This document shows, piece after piece, positions 1 through 5,599 of a stretch of 42,139 bases of DNA (its first letter is position 1; the number at the start of each line of letters is the position of its first letter). Location of the stretch: the IMG/VR virus record IMGVR_UViG_3300009420_000025, positions 1 through 42,139 of that record. The stretch is one strand, 5' to 3'. This DNA is from a virus. The notes beneath the pieces are model-generated. The model did not search any database. It worked only from the letters and a program-made list of their open reading frames with translations, and was not told the origin of the DNA. The position numbers and the translations under genes are program-made.

Positions 1-290
1 CCAAGCGAAGTAAGCACTCTTTGTCCTCTTTGTCTCATTGTATTATTCGTTTTTTATATCTAATTGCATATAATTCTTTGTTATATGCCTCTTTTATATG
101 TGATAGCATATAATCGCGGTTAATAATAGCCCTATTTTAGGGGGGGTTCTTACCTTGATATTCTCTTTTCGTTATGCTATTAGGTGATTGTGTTCACTTA
201 TAGCGTGTTTACTGCTCAAATGACGTAGTATCTAGACAACAAATGACCTGAATAGGACACCTAATCGAGTCATATCCAGTTATCGACATC
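1..290. other. Convergent non-coding region at the window start
   Basis: No convincing gene is visible here. Leftward early transcription ends into it at 291. If the window is circular, the large rightward gene that starts at 39204 ends at 11-13 (TAA). It contains the TTATATGC/GCATATAA cluster (66-113), a short CCCTA-TTT-TAGGG hairpin running into a G tract (130-146), and the 8-bp inverted repeat ATTAGGTG/CACCTAAT (179-186 and 258-265). I see no clear intrinsic terminator with a long T tract. The layout suits a transcription-termination or replication-related region, but that is inference. Confidence 0.5.
66..113. repeat. Cluster of GCATATAA/TTATATG(C) inverted and direct repeats
   Basis: Two hairpins follow one another. 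GCATATAA (66-73) pairs with TTATATGC (81-88) across a 7-nt loop, and TTATATG (94-100) pairs with CATATAA (107-113) across a 6-nt loop. The same 7-8-mer therefore occurs four times in 48 bp, alternating in orientation. Such AT-rich iterated palindromes are typical of protein-binding arrays such as origins or operators. No binding protein can be named. Confidence 0.55.
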
Positions 291-737
291 TTATTTAATT
301 TTGAATACGTGAATACATACGTCGTCGACGTCCCACATAGCTTGGTCTTCGTGCTGAAGCTCTGCAAGGAACTCATCTAACTCTTCATGATAGTGATTGC
401 CACTCTGTTTACCCATAACGGATCTTATGAGAGCTATGTCAGTGAAGACATATGGGTTCAATGAGCTTTCCATTTGGTCCCACACCATCCACCCCTTTAC
501 GTCAGCCCTTAAAGGCATTAGCTCAAGTATTTGGTTAGTCCGCTCATCGTGAGTGTATAGCACCGTTGAATCACAGGTATCCTCTACCTTGTAGCCTTGC
601 TCCTTGAAGCTGTCGCCTAGGGCCTCGTAGTGTTGTATCGCATCGTCTTGACTCGTGAAGAGGACAGCCTCCGTTTCAGAGTATCCCTCTTCCATGCCAT
701 CCACCCCGTGTATTATTACGTATTTTGTATCTTTCAT
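291..737 (-). CDS. Hypothetical acidic early protein, 148 aa
   Basis: Last gene of the P1 operon. I do not recognise the family. The product is strongly acidic (the C-terminal half contains EELDEFLAELQHEDQAMWDVDD) with no signal peptide or membrane segment, so it should be cytoplasmic. The start ATG overlaps the TGA of the upstream 51-aa gene as ATGA, which fixes the start and implies translational coupling. Its acidity would suit a nucleic-acid-mimic or protein-binding role, but nothing specific supports that. It ends at the non-coding region at the window start without an obvious terminator. Confidence 0.85.
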   Translation of the reverse strand: MKDTKYVIIHGVDGMEEGYSETEAVLFTSQDDAIQHYEALGDSFKEQGYKVEDTCDSTVLYTHDERTNQILELMPLRADVKGWMVWDQMESSLNPYVFTDIALIRSVMGKQSGNHYHEELDEFLAELQHEDQAMWDVDDVCIHVFKIK

Positions 738-889
738 TTTCGGTATGGTCTGTCGAAGACAACCATTGAGCCGTCTTCGTCGGGTGAGTTCTGTACGATA
801 GCCACTGCCTCGTCACGTGTTAGGTTAGAGAACAGTACGTCTTTGTCGTAGCTGTCCTGAAATATTCGGTATACGCTGTATTCGTTCAT
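734..889 (-). CDS. Small early protein, 51 aa
   Basis: A 51-codon gene between two better-sized genes. It begins MNEYSVYRIFQD and ends VVFDRPYRK. Both ends overlap the neighbours by ATGA: its ATG overlaps the stop of the upstream 71-aa gene, and its TGA overlaps the ATG of the 148-aa gene. That double coupling is the main evidence that it is real. The sequence NLTRDEAVAIVQNS looks like a short helix after a beta hairpin, a pattern common in small phage proteins, but I recognise no family. Function unknown. Confidence 0.8.
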   Translation of the reverse strand: MNEYSVYRIFQDSYDKDVLFSNLTRDEAVAIVQNSPDEDGSMVVFDRPYRK

Positions 890-1101
890 GTCTGTTGTGT
901 TAGTAGTTCTTGTGCTTTATCCATTGCATAGCTTCGCTGTTGCGTCATAGTACCCGCAGTTTGAGGTGCAGGTAGTTTGATGTGAATTTCATCTACTAAC
1001 CAACCTTCAGCTTCAGAAACGTCAAGAGTGTAATGTTTATCTCTACGTTGGATAGCATTTGCTATCTGCTCGGTGTGACGTAGTGTTTGTTCGTGTGTCA
1101 T
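886..1101 (-). CDS. Small early protein, 71 aa
   Basis: Starts MTHEQTLRHTEQIANAIQRRD. The frame is open further upstream (to 1203), but only the ATG at 1101 forms the ATGA overlap with the preceding gene seen throughout this operon, so I chose it. The N-terminal half is predicted helical and the middle (HYTLDVSEAEGWLVDEIHIKLP) looks like a beta hairpin. No membrane segment, Cys cluster or known motif is visible. Second gene of the P1 operon; function unknown. Confidence 0.8.
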   Translation of the reverse strand: MTHEQTLRHTEQIANAIQRRDKHYTLDVSEAEGWLVDEIHIKLPAPQTAGTMTQQRSYAMDKAQELLTQQT

Positions 1102-1334
1102 TGTACTATGTCTTGAAAGAAGATGTACTTGCCGTCTTCTGAAATGTATTCCGCATCTATTAAGGCTCGTGCAGTTCGCCCATAGTGTCCTTGTAGTGTC
1201 CATGCACTACCATCTTGAATGAGTAGAGAGAACAGCTTTAGTATACCTGCCTCGTCTAGTTGGCCATCTTCGTAGTCCATAATGGCATCCACTATGCTTA
1301 TGCTTCCTAGCTGGAATTGGTCTATTACTTTCAT
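1098..1334 (-). CDS. Small phage protein of the W-LQG-YGR family, 78 aa
   Basis: First gene of the P1 operon. The segment LFSLLIQDGSAWTLQGHYGRTARALID matches, from memory, a small family very common in phages with the pattern LFQ-LI-x-G-x-AW-x-LQG-x-YGR-x-A-x-x-LI. No biochemical role is known to me. The start at 1334 is preferred over the upstream ATG at 1397 because the earlier start would lie upstream of the promoter P1 -7 box (1375-1382) and inside its spacer. The leader of about 40 nt carries the conserved GGC...GCC hairpin. Confidence 0.85.
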   Translation of the reverse strand: MKVIDQFQLGSISIVDAIMDYEDGQLDEAGILKLFSLLIQDGSAWTLQGHYGRTARALIDAEYISEDGKYIFFQDIVQ

Positions 1335-1358
1335 GTGTATTAAATTGAAGTTTGGTTT

Positions 1359-1370
1359 GGCAAAATCGCC
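1359..1370 (-). promoter_or_regulatory. Leader hairpin of the P1 operon
   Basis: In mRNA sense this reads GGCGATTTTGCC, a stem with a G-T wobble, just downstream of the P1 -7 box and followed by the conserved tail CAAACTTCAATTTAAT. Equivalent hairpins occur after P2 (4850-4861, GGCAATTTTGCC) and P4 (8481-8492, GGCAATTGTGCC). A 5'-terminal stem of this kind often protects mRNA from decay; that role is inferred. Confidence 0.55.
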
Positions 1371-1374
1371 GATA

Positions 1375-1406
1375 CAAAGATAAGGGACAGAATCCACAAA
1401 TCCTAA
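1375..1406 (-). promoter_or_regulatory. Early promoter P1 (TTAG-N20-TATCTTTG)
   Basis: On the minus strand a TTAG element (1403-1406) lies 20 nt upstream of a TATCTTTG -7 box (1375-1382). This matches the Bacteroidota vegetative promoter (TTTG at -33, TAnnTTTG at -7) with one -33 mismatch. The A-rich stretch upstream, ACTTAGAAAATA, is nearly repeated at P3. It drives the four genes 1334 to 291. Confidence 0.75.
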
Positions 1407-1429
1407 TTTATTTTCTAAGTCGTTGATTG

Positions 1430-1741
1430 TCAGTCACTTTCGCCGTCCTTGAGTATTGTTGTTACTCCTAGTGCATTAGCTACATAGTTGATATGCTTCT
1501 GTGTAGTCATGCTCCAGTATCCATGCTGCTTAAGCGTCACGCCATCGATCGTAGCCACATGTGTGTTATAGCTATACACTCGGTATTGATTCCGTCCTTC
1601 TATGTAGAGTTCCTCTACTCGAAGATTCTTCTTGTACTTAGGTAAAGGATAGCCCTTCGTGTGAGGATTTCCCCACATGTATCCATCATCACGATTCTGC
1701 TCGTATGTCTCGTCTGCTCGCTCAAATATATCTTTCTTCAT
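1430..1741 (-). CDS. Hypothetical early protein, 103 aa
   Basis: Starts MKKDIFERADETYEQNRDDG and is rich in Tyr, Asn and His. No known motif, membrane segment or signal peptide is visible. The ATG at 1741 gives a 20-nt overlap with the upstream 47-aa gene; an alternative ATG at 1783 would add 14 residues (MYQVKRNTNEIKKT) and enlarge the overlap, so the start is uncertain. It follows the tRNA cluster and is probably the distal end of the long P2 transcript. Function unknown. Confidence 0.75.
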   Translation of the reverse strand: MKKDIFERADETYEQNRDDGYMWGNPHTKGYPLPKYKKNLRVEELYIEGRNQYRVYSYNTHVATIDGVTLKQHGYWSMTTQKHINYVANALGVTTILKDGESD

Positions 1742-1865
1742 CGTCTTTTTTATTTCGTTTGTATTTCTTTTTACTTGGTACAACTTGTTGTGTCATCTTG
1801 CGTCGTGCTAACTGTGCAAGCTCACCTCTCGTGTAGCCGTCAATTTTAGGTTTATCTTTTTTCAT
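1722..1865 (-). CDS. Small basic early protein, 47 aa
   Basis: Starts MKKDKPKIDGYTRGELAQLARRK and ends in a Lys/Arg-rich tail (PSKKKYKRNKKDDEERYI). The ATG lies immediately after the 3' end of a tRNA-like element, so RNA processing would release an mRNA with almost no leader. The frame is open upstream to 2054, but that extension would run through both tRNA-like genes and is rejected. High basicity suggests nucleic-acid binding. No family recognised. Confidence 0.65.
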   Translation of the reverse strand: MKKDKPKIDGYTRGELAQLARRKMTQQVVPSKKKYKRNKKDDEERYI

Positions 1866-1866
1866 G

Positions 1867-1946
1867 TGAGAGCAAAGGGAGTTGCACCCTTTAGCCATAT
1901 ACCAATAAAAGTCTGTCCTACTGTAAGTAGTTTCTTTGACGCTCTC
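1867..1946 (-). tRNA. tRNA-like element, anticodon unresolved
   Basis: An 80-nt element with a 7-bp acceptor stem (GAGAGCG with TGCTCTC, last pair G-T) and an adjacent T arm (AAGGG-TGCAACT-CCCTT) with a 7-nt loop. The T loop reads TGCAACT instead of the near-universal TTCRANN. The central part does not fold into a clean anticodon arm by eye; the best hairpin is CTACT-TAC-AGTAG. It starts only 6 nt after the 3' end of tRNA-Asp, supporting a tandem tRNA transcript. It could be a degenerate tRNA or a tRNA-like processing or decoy RNA. Confidence 0.5.
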
Positions 1947-1952
1947 ATGTTG

Positions 1953-2023
1953 CGGTCCATGAAGGTTACGCTCCTTCGACTCTTCCGTGACAGGGAAGTA
2001 TGATTCTATTTCACCAATGGACC
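1953..2023 (-). tRNA. tRNA-Asp(GTC), reduced form, 71 nt
   Basis: A complete cloverleaf: acceptor GGTCCAT/ATGGACC (7 perfect pairs); D arm GTGA-AATAGAA-TCAT; anticodon arm CTTCC-CTGTCAC-GGAAG with T33, anticodon GTC, A37 and C38; a 4-nt variable loop; T arm GAAGG-AGCGTAA-CCTTC; discriminator G73. G34, U35, C36, C38 and G73 are the known identity elements for aspartyl-tRNA synthetase. The D loop lacks the GG pair and the T loop lacks TTC, so the usual D-T loop contact should be missing, as in some mitochondrial tRNAs. The 3' CCA is not encoded. Confidence 0.75.
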
Positions 2024-2030
2024 AAAGGTA

Positions 2031-2062
2031 GAGGGAGGGCTGACGTTTCAACACACTCCCTC
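2031..2062 (-). promoter_or_regulatory. Hairpin upstream of the tRNA pair
   Basis: GAGGGAG (2031-2037) and CTCCCTC (2056-2062) form a perfect 7-bp stem around an 18-nt loop that can fold further (GTTG/CAGC). It sits 7 nt upstream of tRNA-Asp on the minus strand. No T tract follows, so it looks like an RNA processing or stability hairpin rather than a terminator. Confidence 0.45.
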
Positions 2063-2119
2063 AGGGTTCAAACTTCAATCTAAACCATCGCCTTCAGTGT
2101 TTATTATTATTCATGTTGA

Positions 2120-2377
2120 TTAGTTTTCCGTGTATATGCCGAGGTAGATTTGAAACTGTCCCTCTCTCGTAATAAACGTATGTAGTTCACCATGCTCGTC
2201 ACATAGCTCCGTTAACTCGTCACATAGCTGTTTATATGTAAGAGCTGCTTCGCTAGGCGAACCGAACCCGCTGCTATCTACAAATAACTCCGTTATCTGA
2301 GTATAATCTGAGCCGATTACGTCTTCAAATCGTTCTGACTTTTTTACGTCGTCTAACGTGTCTAATGTAATGTTCAT
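2120..2377 (-). CDS. Hypothetical early protein, 85 aa
   Basis: Starts MNITLDTLDDVKKSERFEDV, acidic, probably a small alpha/beta protein ending in QFQIYLGIYTEN. The ATG overlaps the TGA of the upstream KLIAEFMG-family gene (ATGA), so it is coupled to the paralogue array and read from P2. No catalytic motif, Cys pair or membrane segment is visible. It is the last gene before the tRNA cluster. Function unknown. Confidence 0.8.
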   Translation of the reverse strand: MNITLDTLDDVKKSERFEDVIGSDYTQITELFVDSSGFGSPSEAALTYKQLCDELTELCDEHGELHTFITREGQFQIYLGIYTEN

Positions 2378-2697
2378 TTTACGTGTGTTTTAATAAATTC
2401 TACTACTGCCTTGTATGTACCACCTAAGTCTAAGGTTGATACAGCATCTACAAGGTTATCAAATGGTACATAGTGGCTCTCCGTTTTGTAGCACTTCTGT
2501 ACTACAGGCATCAACCAATCCCAAGAGGTGTGGTATTTTGAGTACTTAGTAATTCCTTCCATTACTTTCTCCTTACTATCTTCTGTTATGTAGAAGAATG
2601 GGGCATCACTCCAAGAGTGTATGTTACCCGCAATAGAGTCTAATGATATCTCATCATGCACCCCCATAAATTCTGCTATTAGTTTATTGTCTTTCAT
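2374..2697 (-). CDS. KLIAEFMG/WLMPVV family protein, copy 3 (107 aa)
   Basis: Starts MKDNKLIAEFMG and carries YHTSWDWLMPVVQKCY in the middle and a YKAVVEFIKT tail. I recognise this small family from many Flavobacteriia and their phages, where it is annotated as hypothetical. It is the third of three adjacent paralogues, which differ mainly in the linker between the N-terminal motif and the WDWLMPVV core. Both ends overlap the neighbours by ATGA. Tandem duplication of an early gene suggests diversification against variable host targets, but its role is unknown. Confidence 0.88.
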   Translation of the reverse strand: MKDNKLIAEFMGVHDEISLDSIAGNIHSWSDAPFFYITEDSKEKVMEGITKYSKYHTSWDWLMPVVQKCYKTESHYVPFDNLVDAVSTLDLGGTYKAVVEFIKTHVK

Positions 2698-3017
2698 GTT
2701 GGTTTATTTAAGTACGAGTATAATAAAGGCTCATTCGTAGGGGCTTCATCGCTATATGTTTTAATAAATTTAACTACTGCTTTATATGTGCTTTGAATAT
2801 CTACGTCAGTTAGATACATAGTTATATCTCCAATGCAGTCACCTTCTGCACCTGACTCGTAACACTTCTGTACTACGGGCATCAACCAATCCCATGAAGT
2901 GTGGTACTTCATTAGAGTCATAGTGTCAGGGTAAATTCCTGTACATATCATGGTTTCGTCATGGTTAAAAGTACCACCCCTACCCATAAATTCTGCTATA
3001 AGTTTGTTATCGTTCAT
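2694..3017 (-). CDS. KLIAEFMG/WLMPVV family protein, copy 2 (107 aa)
   Basis: Starts MNDNKLIAEFMGRGG, with KYHTSWDWLMPVVQKCYESG and YKAVVKFIKT further on. It is most like the copy that follows it, which shares the YHTSWDWLMPVVQKCY block exactly. The C-terminus (APTNEPLLYSYLNKPT) extends beyond the family core. Its start overlaps the end of copy 1 by 11 nt and its stop overlaps copy 3 by ATGA, so the three are translated as a coupled unit. Function unknown. Confidence 0.88.
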   Translation of the reverse strand: MNDNKLIAEFMGRGGTFNHDETMICTGIYPDTMTLMKYHTSWDWLMPVVQKCYESGAEGDCIGDITMYLTDVDIQSTYKAVVKFIKTYSDEAPTNEPLLYSYLNKPT

Positions 3018-3294
3018 CGTTATATGTTTTAATAAATTCTACTACTCTGTCGTACACCACCCCTATATCCATTGTTAGCAAGGACTCGTTGATAAAGTAG
3101 TGCTGACCTTCTTCAGGTTGTTGTGTGTCAAAGCATTTCTGTACTACAGGCATCAACCAATCCCAAGACTTGTGAAACTCCATATTTTCTAACTTAACAT
3201 ATTTACCTTTGTAATAATATTCTGTATTATCTCCAAATTTTTCATAAGGAGTGTATCCCCCCATAAATTCTGCTATTAGTTTATTGTCTTTCAT
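3007..3294 (-). CDS. KLIAEFMG/WLMPVV family protein, copy 1 (95 aa)
   Basis: Starts MKDNKLIAEFMGGYTPYEKFGDN and contains FHKSWDWLMPVVQKCFD and VVEFIKTYNDER. I chose the ATG at 3294 rather than the in-frame ATG at 3366: the extra 24 residues do not align with the two paralogues and overlap another gene, and the AAACCAATA leader motif lies 6 nt upstream of 3294. It is the most divergent of the three copies. Function unknown. Confidence 0.87.
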   Translation of the reverse strand: MKDNKLIAEFMGGYTPYEKFGDNTEYYYKGKYVKLENMEFHKSWDWLMPVVQKCFDTQQPEEGQHYFINESLLTMDIGVVYDRVVEFIKTYNDER

Positions 3295-3295
3295 G

Positions 3296-3457
3296 TTATC
3301 TATTGGTTTTGTCCGTGCTTGCGGACGATTTATAAAATTCGTGGTAGAAGTACTCATCGAACTCATCGTATATTAATGTGTCGTTGTTGAAGATGTCATT
3401 CCATACCTTTTTAGCTACTGCATATTCAGGCTTGTCTGTGTGTATTGTAACCTTCAT
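3296..3457 (-). CDS. Small acidic early protein, 53 aa
   Basis: A 53-codon gene starting MKVTIHTDKPEYAVAKKVW, with an Asp/Glu/Phe/Tyr-rich middle (IYDEFDEYFYHEFY). The ATG overlaps the stop of the upstream 71-aa gene (ATGA), and its TAA lies one base before the next ATG, so it fills the operon gap exactly. Its last codons (KTNR) overlie the AAACCAATA leader motif of the next gene. No family recognised. Confidence 0.78.
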   Translation of the reverse strand: MKVTIHTDKPEYAVAKKVWNDIFNNDTLIYDEFDEYFYHEFYKSSASTDKTNR

Positions 3458-3669
3458 CTTGTAAATTCTTTCCATTCCTTAGACTCAGTACTCCCCAAGT
3501 CTATGGCTATCTCAATGTTGGATATGTGTGTCCACCCATCGTCAGCGCACTTGCTCTGCTCGTTCATTCCCTTGCCGCTTTCGAGGTGGTCTATGACTAC
3601 TTGAGCATCGTCAATTATCATCTTCATTCGATGTATTAAGTCGGGTTTATTTGTACTAGATTTCTTCAT
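3454..3669 (-). CDS. Hypothetical early protein, 71 aa
   Basis: Starts MKKSSTNKPDLIHRMKMIIDDAQ, helical in the first half, with a Cys/Asp-containing middle (QSKCADDGWTHISNIEIAID). The ATG at 3669 overlaps the stop of the 180-aa gene as ATGA and is preceded by a CAAAACCAACA version of the leader motif; the alternative start at 3702 would lie inside the upstream gene. Its stop overlaps the next ATG. Function unknown. Confidence 0.8.
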   Translation of the reverse strand: MKKSSTNKPDLIHRMKMIIDDAQVVIDHLESGKGMNEQSKCADDGWTHISNIEIAIDLGSTESKEWKEFTR

Positions 3670-4208
3670 GATGTTATCTGTTGGTTTTGTGTGCCGTAGC
3701 ACGTTTCACATTCGGCTTGTTCTGTCGCTTCGTTGTAGCTTAGTCCGTTATCATCGAAGAAGTCGTCACATATATCACACTCATCTCGGTCTGCATTAAA
3801 ATCGATCGTTACACCTGCATCATCAGCACACTCCTGAAGGAAACTGTCCTCCCAATCCATCATGCCTAGTCGCATGTGCATTACTTCGTCTTCGGTAAGT
3901 TGAGGGGCAAAGTATTTTTCTAGGAACTCACGCTTAGTCATAGTCGGTGGCTTGGCAAGCGCATATTTCATAGTAGAGTAAGTGTATTCCTCTACCATCT
4001 TGCATATGTCCTCGTATATCTTTTCCTTGTTCCCCTTGAGTCCAAAGTATTTCTTGACATCAGTAACTTTCCAATGTCTATTAGGTTTCATTCCTATTTT
4101 CCATAGCCCTAAGTCACGCTTAGATACTATGAGATTCCACATCCCTTTGGATGATGCCTTTCCGTTTACGGATAGGTCTTGTTCTAAGTCTTGTTCAAAT
4201 TGTGTCAT
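3666..4208 (-). CDS. Early protein with C-terminal zinc-binding motif, 180 aa
   Basis: One of the larger early products. The N-terminal ~120 residues are helical and mixed-charge (DVKKYFGLKGNKEKIYEDICKMVEEY). The C-terminus carries two CxxC pairs, CDIC and CETC, separated by an acidic stretch, which should form a zinc ribbon. Such a domain after a helical region would suit a DNA- or protein-binding regulator or a replication accessory protein, but I cannot assign it. It is ATGA-coupled on both sides within the P2 operon. Confidence 0.85.
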   Translation of the reverse strand: MTQFEQDLEQDLSVNGKASSKGMWNLIVSKRDLGLWKIGMKPNRHWKVTDVKKYFGLKGNKEKIYEDICKMVEEYTYSTMKYALAKPPTMTKREFLEKYFAPQLTEDEVMHMRLGMMDWEDSFLQECADDAGVTIDFNADRDECDICDDFFDDNGLSYNEATEQAECETCYGTQNQQITS

Positions 4209-4426
4209 TGTATTGGTAGTTTTTCGATTAGTATTTTGATGTCGCTTTCTCCACTATGGTAGTACAGGTGGTCATCGCCATCGCTATACACCTCTATGAT
4301 ATAGTCATGGTGTGCAGATAATAACGCCTCAAAATTTGCCCTTGCTTCTTTCTTCGATGCATATAACTGAGTGTCGGTGTAATCTAAACACATATCTAAT
4401 ACGTGTACTGCATATACTTCTTTCAT
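4205..4426 (-). CDS. Hypothetical early protein, 73 aa
   Basis: Starts MKEVYAVHVLDMCLDYTDTQLYASKKEARANFEALL, resembling small phage proteins with a beta hairpin followed by a helix. I chose the ATG at 4426, four bases after the upstream stop, over the in-frame ATG at 4486 that would lie inside the upstream gene. The AACCAATAACATC leader lies directly before it and includes the upstream gene's stop codon. The 3' end overlaps the next gene by ATGA. Function unknown. Confidence 0.82.
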   Translation of the reverse strand: MKEVYAVHVLDMCLDYTDTQLYASKKEARANFEALLSAHHDYIIEVYSDGDDHLYYHSGESDIKILIEKLPIQ

Positions 4427-4430
4427 GATG

Positions 4431-4823
4431 TTATTGGTTATTAAAGTATGCCTCCCCTTCCTTGCGGATACGCTCCTCCTCGTCATTGTGGAGGCCGAAA
4501 GCTATCCCGCTTACACAAGACCACCACATAGCGAAGTAACGCTGGTCGCCTTGTTCCGCTCCCCAAAAGGCTACTTGTGTATCGCAACAACTTAAGCTTA
4601 CCACAGGGGTTACGCCAGAATGTTCGCTCATCTGAATTCGGTAACTCAGTTTCCATGGCCTCTCGTCCTCGTCTATGCCTGTCAACGTGTCCTTGCAGTC
4701 GTAGTCGTTCCAATCAAAGCCGTTTTGAAGTTTCTCAAGGAACCTTCTGAAGTCAGCGGAAACATCTATCTTGGATAGTATCTCGAATTGCCTCTCTGTG
4801 AAGCGGGATGATGTATTAATCAT
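4431..4823 (-). CDS. Hypothetical early protein, 130 aa
   Basis: First gene of the long P2 operon. Starts MINTSSRFTERQFEILSKIDVS. The middle has a Cys pair (SLSCCDTQVAFWG) and an aromatic stretch (YFAMWWSCVSG). The ATG at 4823 is preferred over the frame's extension to 4868 because that start would lie inside the promoter -7 box (4866-4873) and the conserved leader. No family, signal peptide or clear membrane helix is visible. Being promoter-proximal, it should be among the most strongly expressed products of this operon. Confidence 0.83.
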   Translation of the reverse strand: MINTSSRFTERQFEILSKIDVSADFRRFLEKLQNGFDWNDYDCKDTLTGIDEDERPWKLSYRIQMSEHSGVTPVVSLSCCDTQVAFWGAEQGDQRYFAMWWSCVSGIAFGLHNDEEERIRKEGEAYFNNQ

Positions 4824-4849
4824 GGTATTATTAAATTGAAGTTTGATGT

Positions 4850-4861
4850 GGCAAAATTGCC
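4850..4861 (-). promoter_or_regulatory. Leader hairpin of the P2 operon
   Basis: In mRNA sense GGCAATTTTGCC, a perfect 5-bp stem, placed 4 nt after the P2 -7 box and followed by ACATCAAACTTCAATTTAAT. It is the best-paired of three equivalent leader hairpins (the others are at 1359-1370 and 8481-8492). Loop and inner pairs vary while the GGC/GCC ends are kept. Confidence 0.6.
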
Positions 4862-4865
4862 GATA

Positions 4866-4897
4866 CAAAGATAAGGTAGAACTTTCGAGATTCCAAA
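4866..4897 (-). promoter_or_regulatory. Early promoter P2 (TTTG-N20-TATCTTTG)
   Basis: A perfect Bacteroidota promoter on the minus strand: TTTG at 4894-4897, 20-nt spacer, TATCTTTG at 4866-4873. It drives the nine-gene operon from 4823 to 2120 and probably the tRNA pair and the two genes beyond. I see no terminator before the tRNAs. Confidence 0.85.
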
Positions 4898-4918
4898 TCT
4901 TTTTTATTTTGTCAGTGT

Positions 4919-5329
4919 TTACAAGGGATTTAGAGCATCTTCGATTTCTATGTACACACTCTTACCTGCCTCTATGTCGTAGTATGCTTTCTCGCTACGC
5001 TCTACACATATCTTGTATGCTTGGCGTGAGAATTCAACCACTTGAATAATGTCGAAGTAAATAAATCCGTCCTCTATCCATGTGCCTACACCTATGTTGC
5101 GACTTGTGCCGTAAAGCTTGTCCTTTACACCCACTTGCACCTCAAAGCACATCTTAAATTCAGCAGGATTATCGGCTTCACACTTAAGTTCACTCGCAAG
5201 CCCACCCACTACAAAGCCCTTGCTAAAAGGGAAGTCCGTAGGTTCGTGCTGATTGAAGCAAGAGGAACTACCTCCCGTTAGAAGCGTATTACCTAACGCT
5301 AGTGCTGTTGCTTTGTCTAAATTTTTCAT
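4919..5329 (-). CDS. Hypothetical early protein, 136 aa
   Basis: Starts MKNLDKATALALGNTLLTGG and looks like a compact beta-rich protein (FKMCFEVQVGVKDKLYG, GFIYFDIIQVVEF), with no signal peptide or membrane helix. Last gene of the P3 operon; its stop is just upstream of P2. Two adjoining AAACCAATA-type motifs precede the ATG (5336-5355 on the plus strand). Family not recognised. Confidence 0.82.
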   Translation of the reverse strand: MKNLDKATALALGNTLLTGGSSSCFNQHEPTDFPFSKGFVVGGLASELKCEADNPAEFKMCFEVQVGVKDKLYGTSRNIGVGTWIEDGFIYFDIIQVVEFSRQAYKICVERSEKAYYDIEAGKSVYIEIEDALNPL

Positions 5330-5353
5330 CTTGTCTATTGGTTTTATTGGTTA

Positions 5354-5599
5354 TTATATTAATCCCATGCTTTGCTCGTAATCTTCCCATTGTTGTTCCG
5401 TAGCCTTATCGAACTCCTCCTCTTCAGAGGTCACAGGCGGCTTGCCAATAGGTATGCGGTAATCGTGAGGAAATGCCTCTTCGATTCTTCGTGCGTTTCC
5501 TTCGTCAGCACGTAGCCAAGCGTTGATTAAATAGCTTTCAAAGCCTCCTGCATGTTGCAGTCGGTCGAGCAAATGCTCTCGGTGTTCATCGTTTGTCAT
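5354..5599 (-). CDS. Hypothetical acidic early protein, 81 aa
   Basis: Starts MTNDEHREHLLDRLQHAGGFESYL and is helical, with an acidic C-terminus (EEEEFDKATEQQWEDYEQSMGLI). The ATG overlaps the stop of the upstream coiled-coil gene (ATGA), so the two are coupled. No catalytic residues or metal-binding pattern stand out. Second gene of the P3 operon; function unknown. Confidence 0.82.
   Translation of the reverse strand: MTNDEHREHLLDRLQHAGGFESYLINAWLRADEGNARRIEEAFPHDYRIPIGKPPVTSEEEEFDKATEQQWEDYEQSMGLI

Noticed and set aside
151-158. TACCTTGA as a rightward promoter
   Set aside because: It matches the P5 -7 box, but TTTG/TTAG is not at the required 20-nt distance and no rightward gene follows.
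179-265. ATTAGGTG/CACCTAAT inverted repeat as an attachment site
   Set aside because: Only 8 bp with 71 bp between the arms, and no integrase or excisionase is present in the window.
2023-2030. TACCTTTG on the minus strand as a promoter for the tRNA pair
   Set aside because: Its last G is also base 1 of tRNA-Asp, leaving no room for a start site, and no TTTG or TTAG lies 20 nt upstream. The cluster is more likely processed from the P2 transcript.
1866-2054. N-terminal extension of the 47-aa basic protein up to 2054
   Set aside because: It would translate straight through tRNA-Asp and the second tRNA-like element; the ATG at 1865 right after the RNA 3' end is more sensible.
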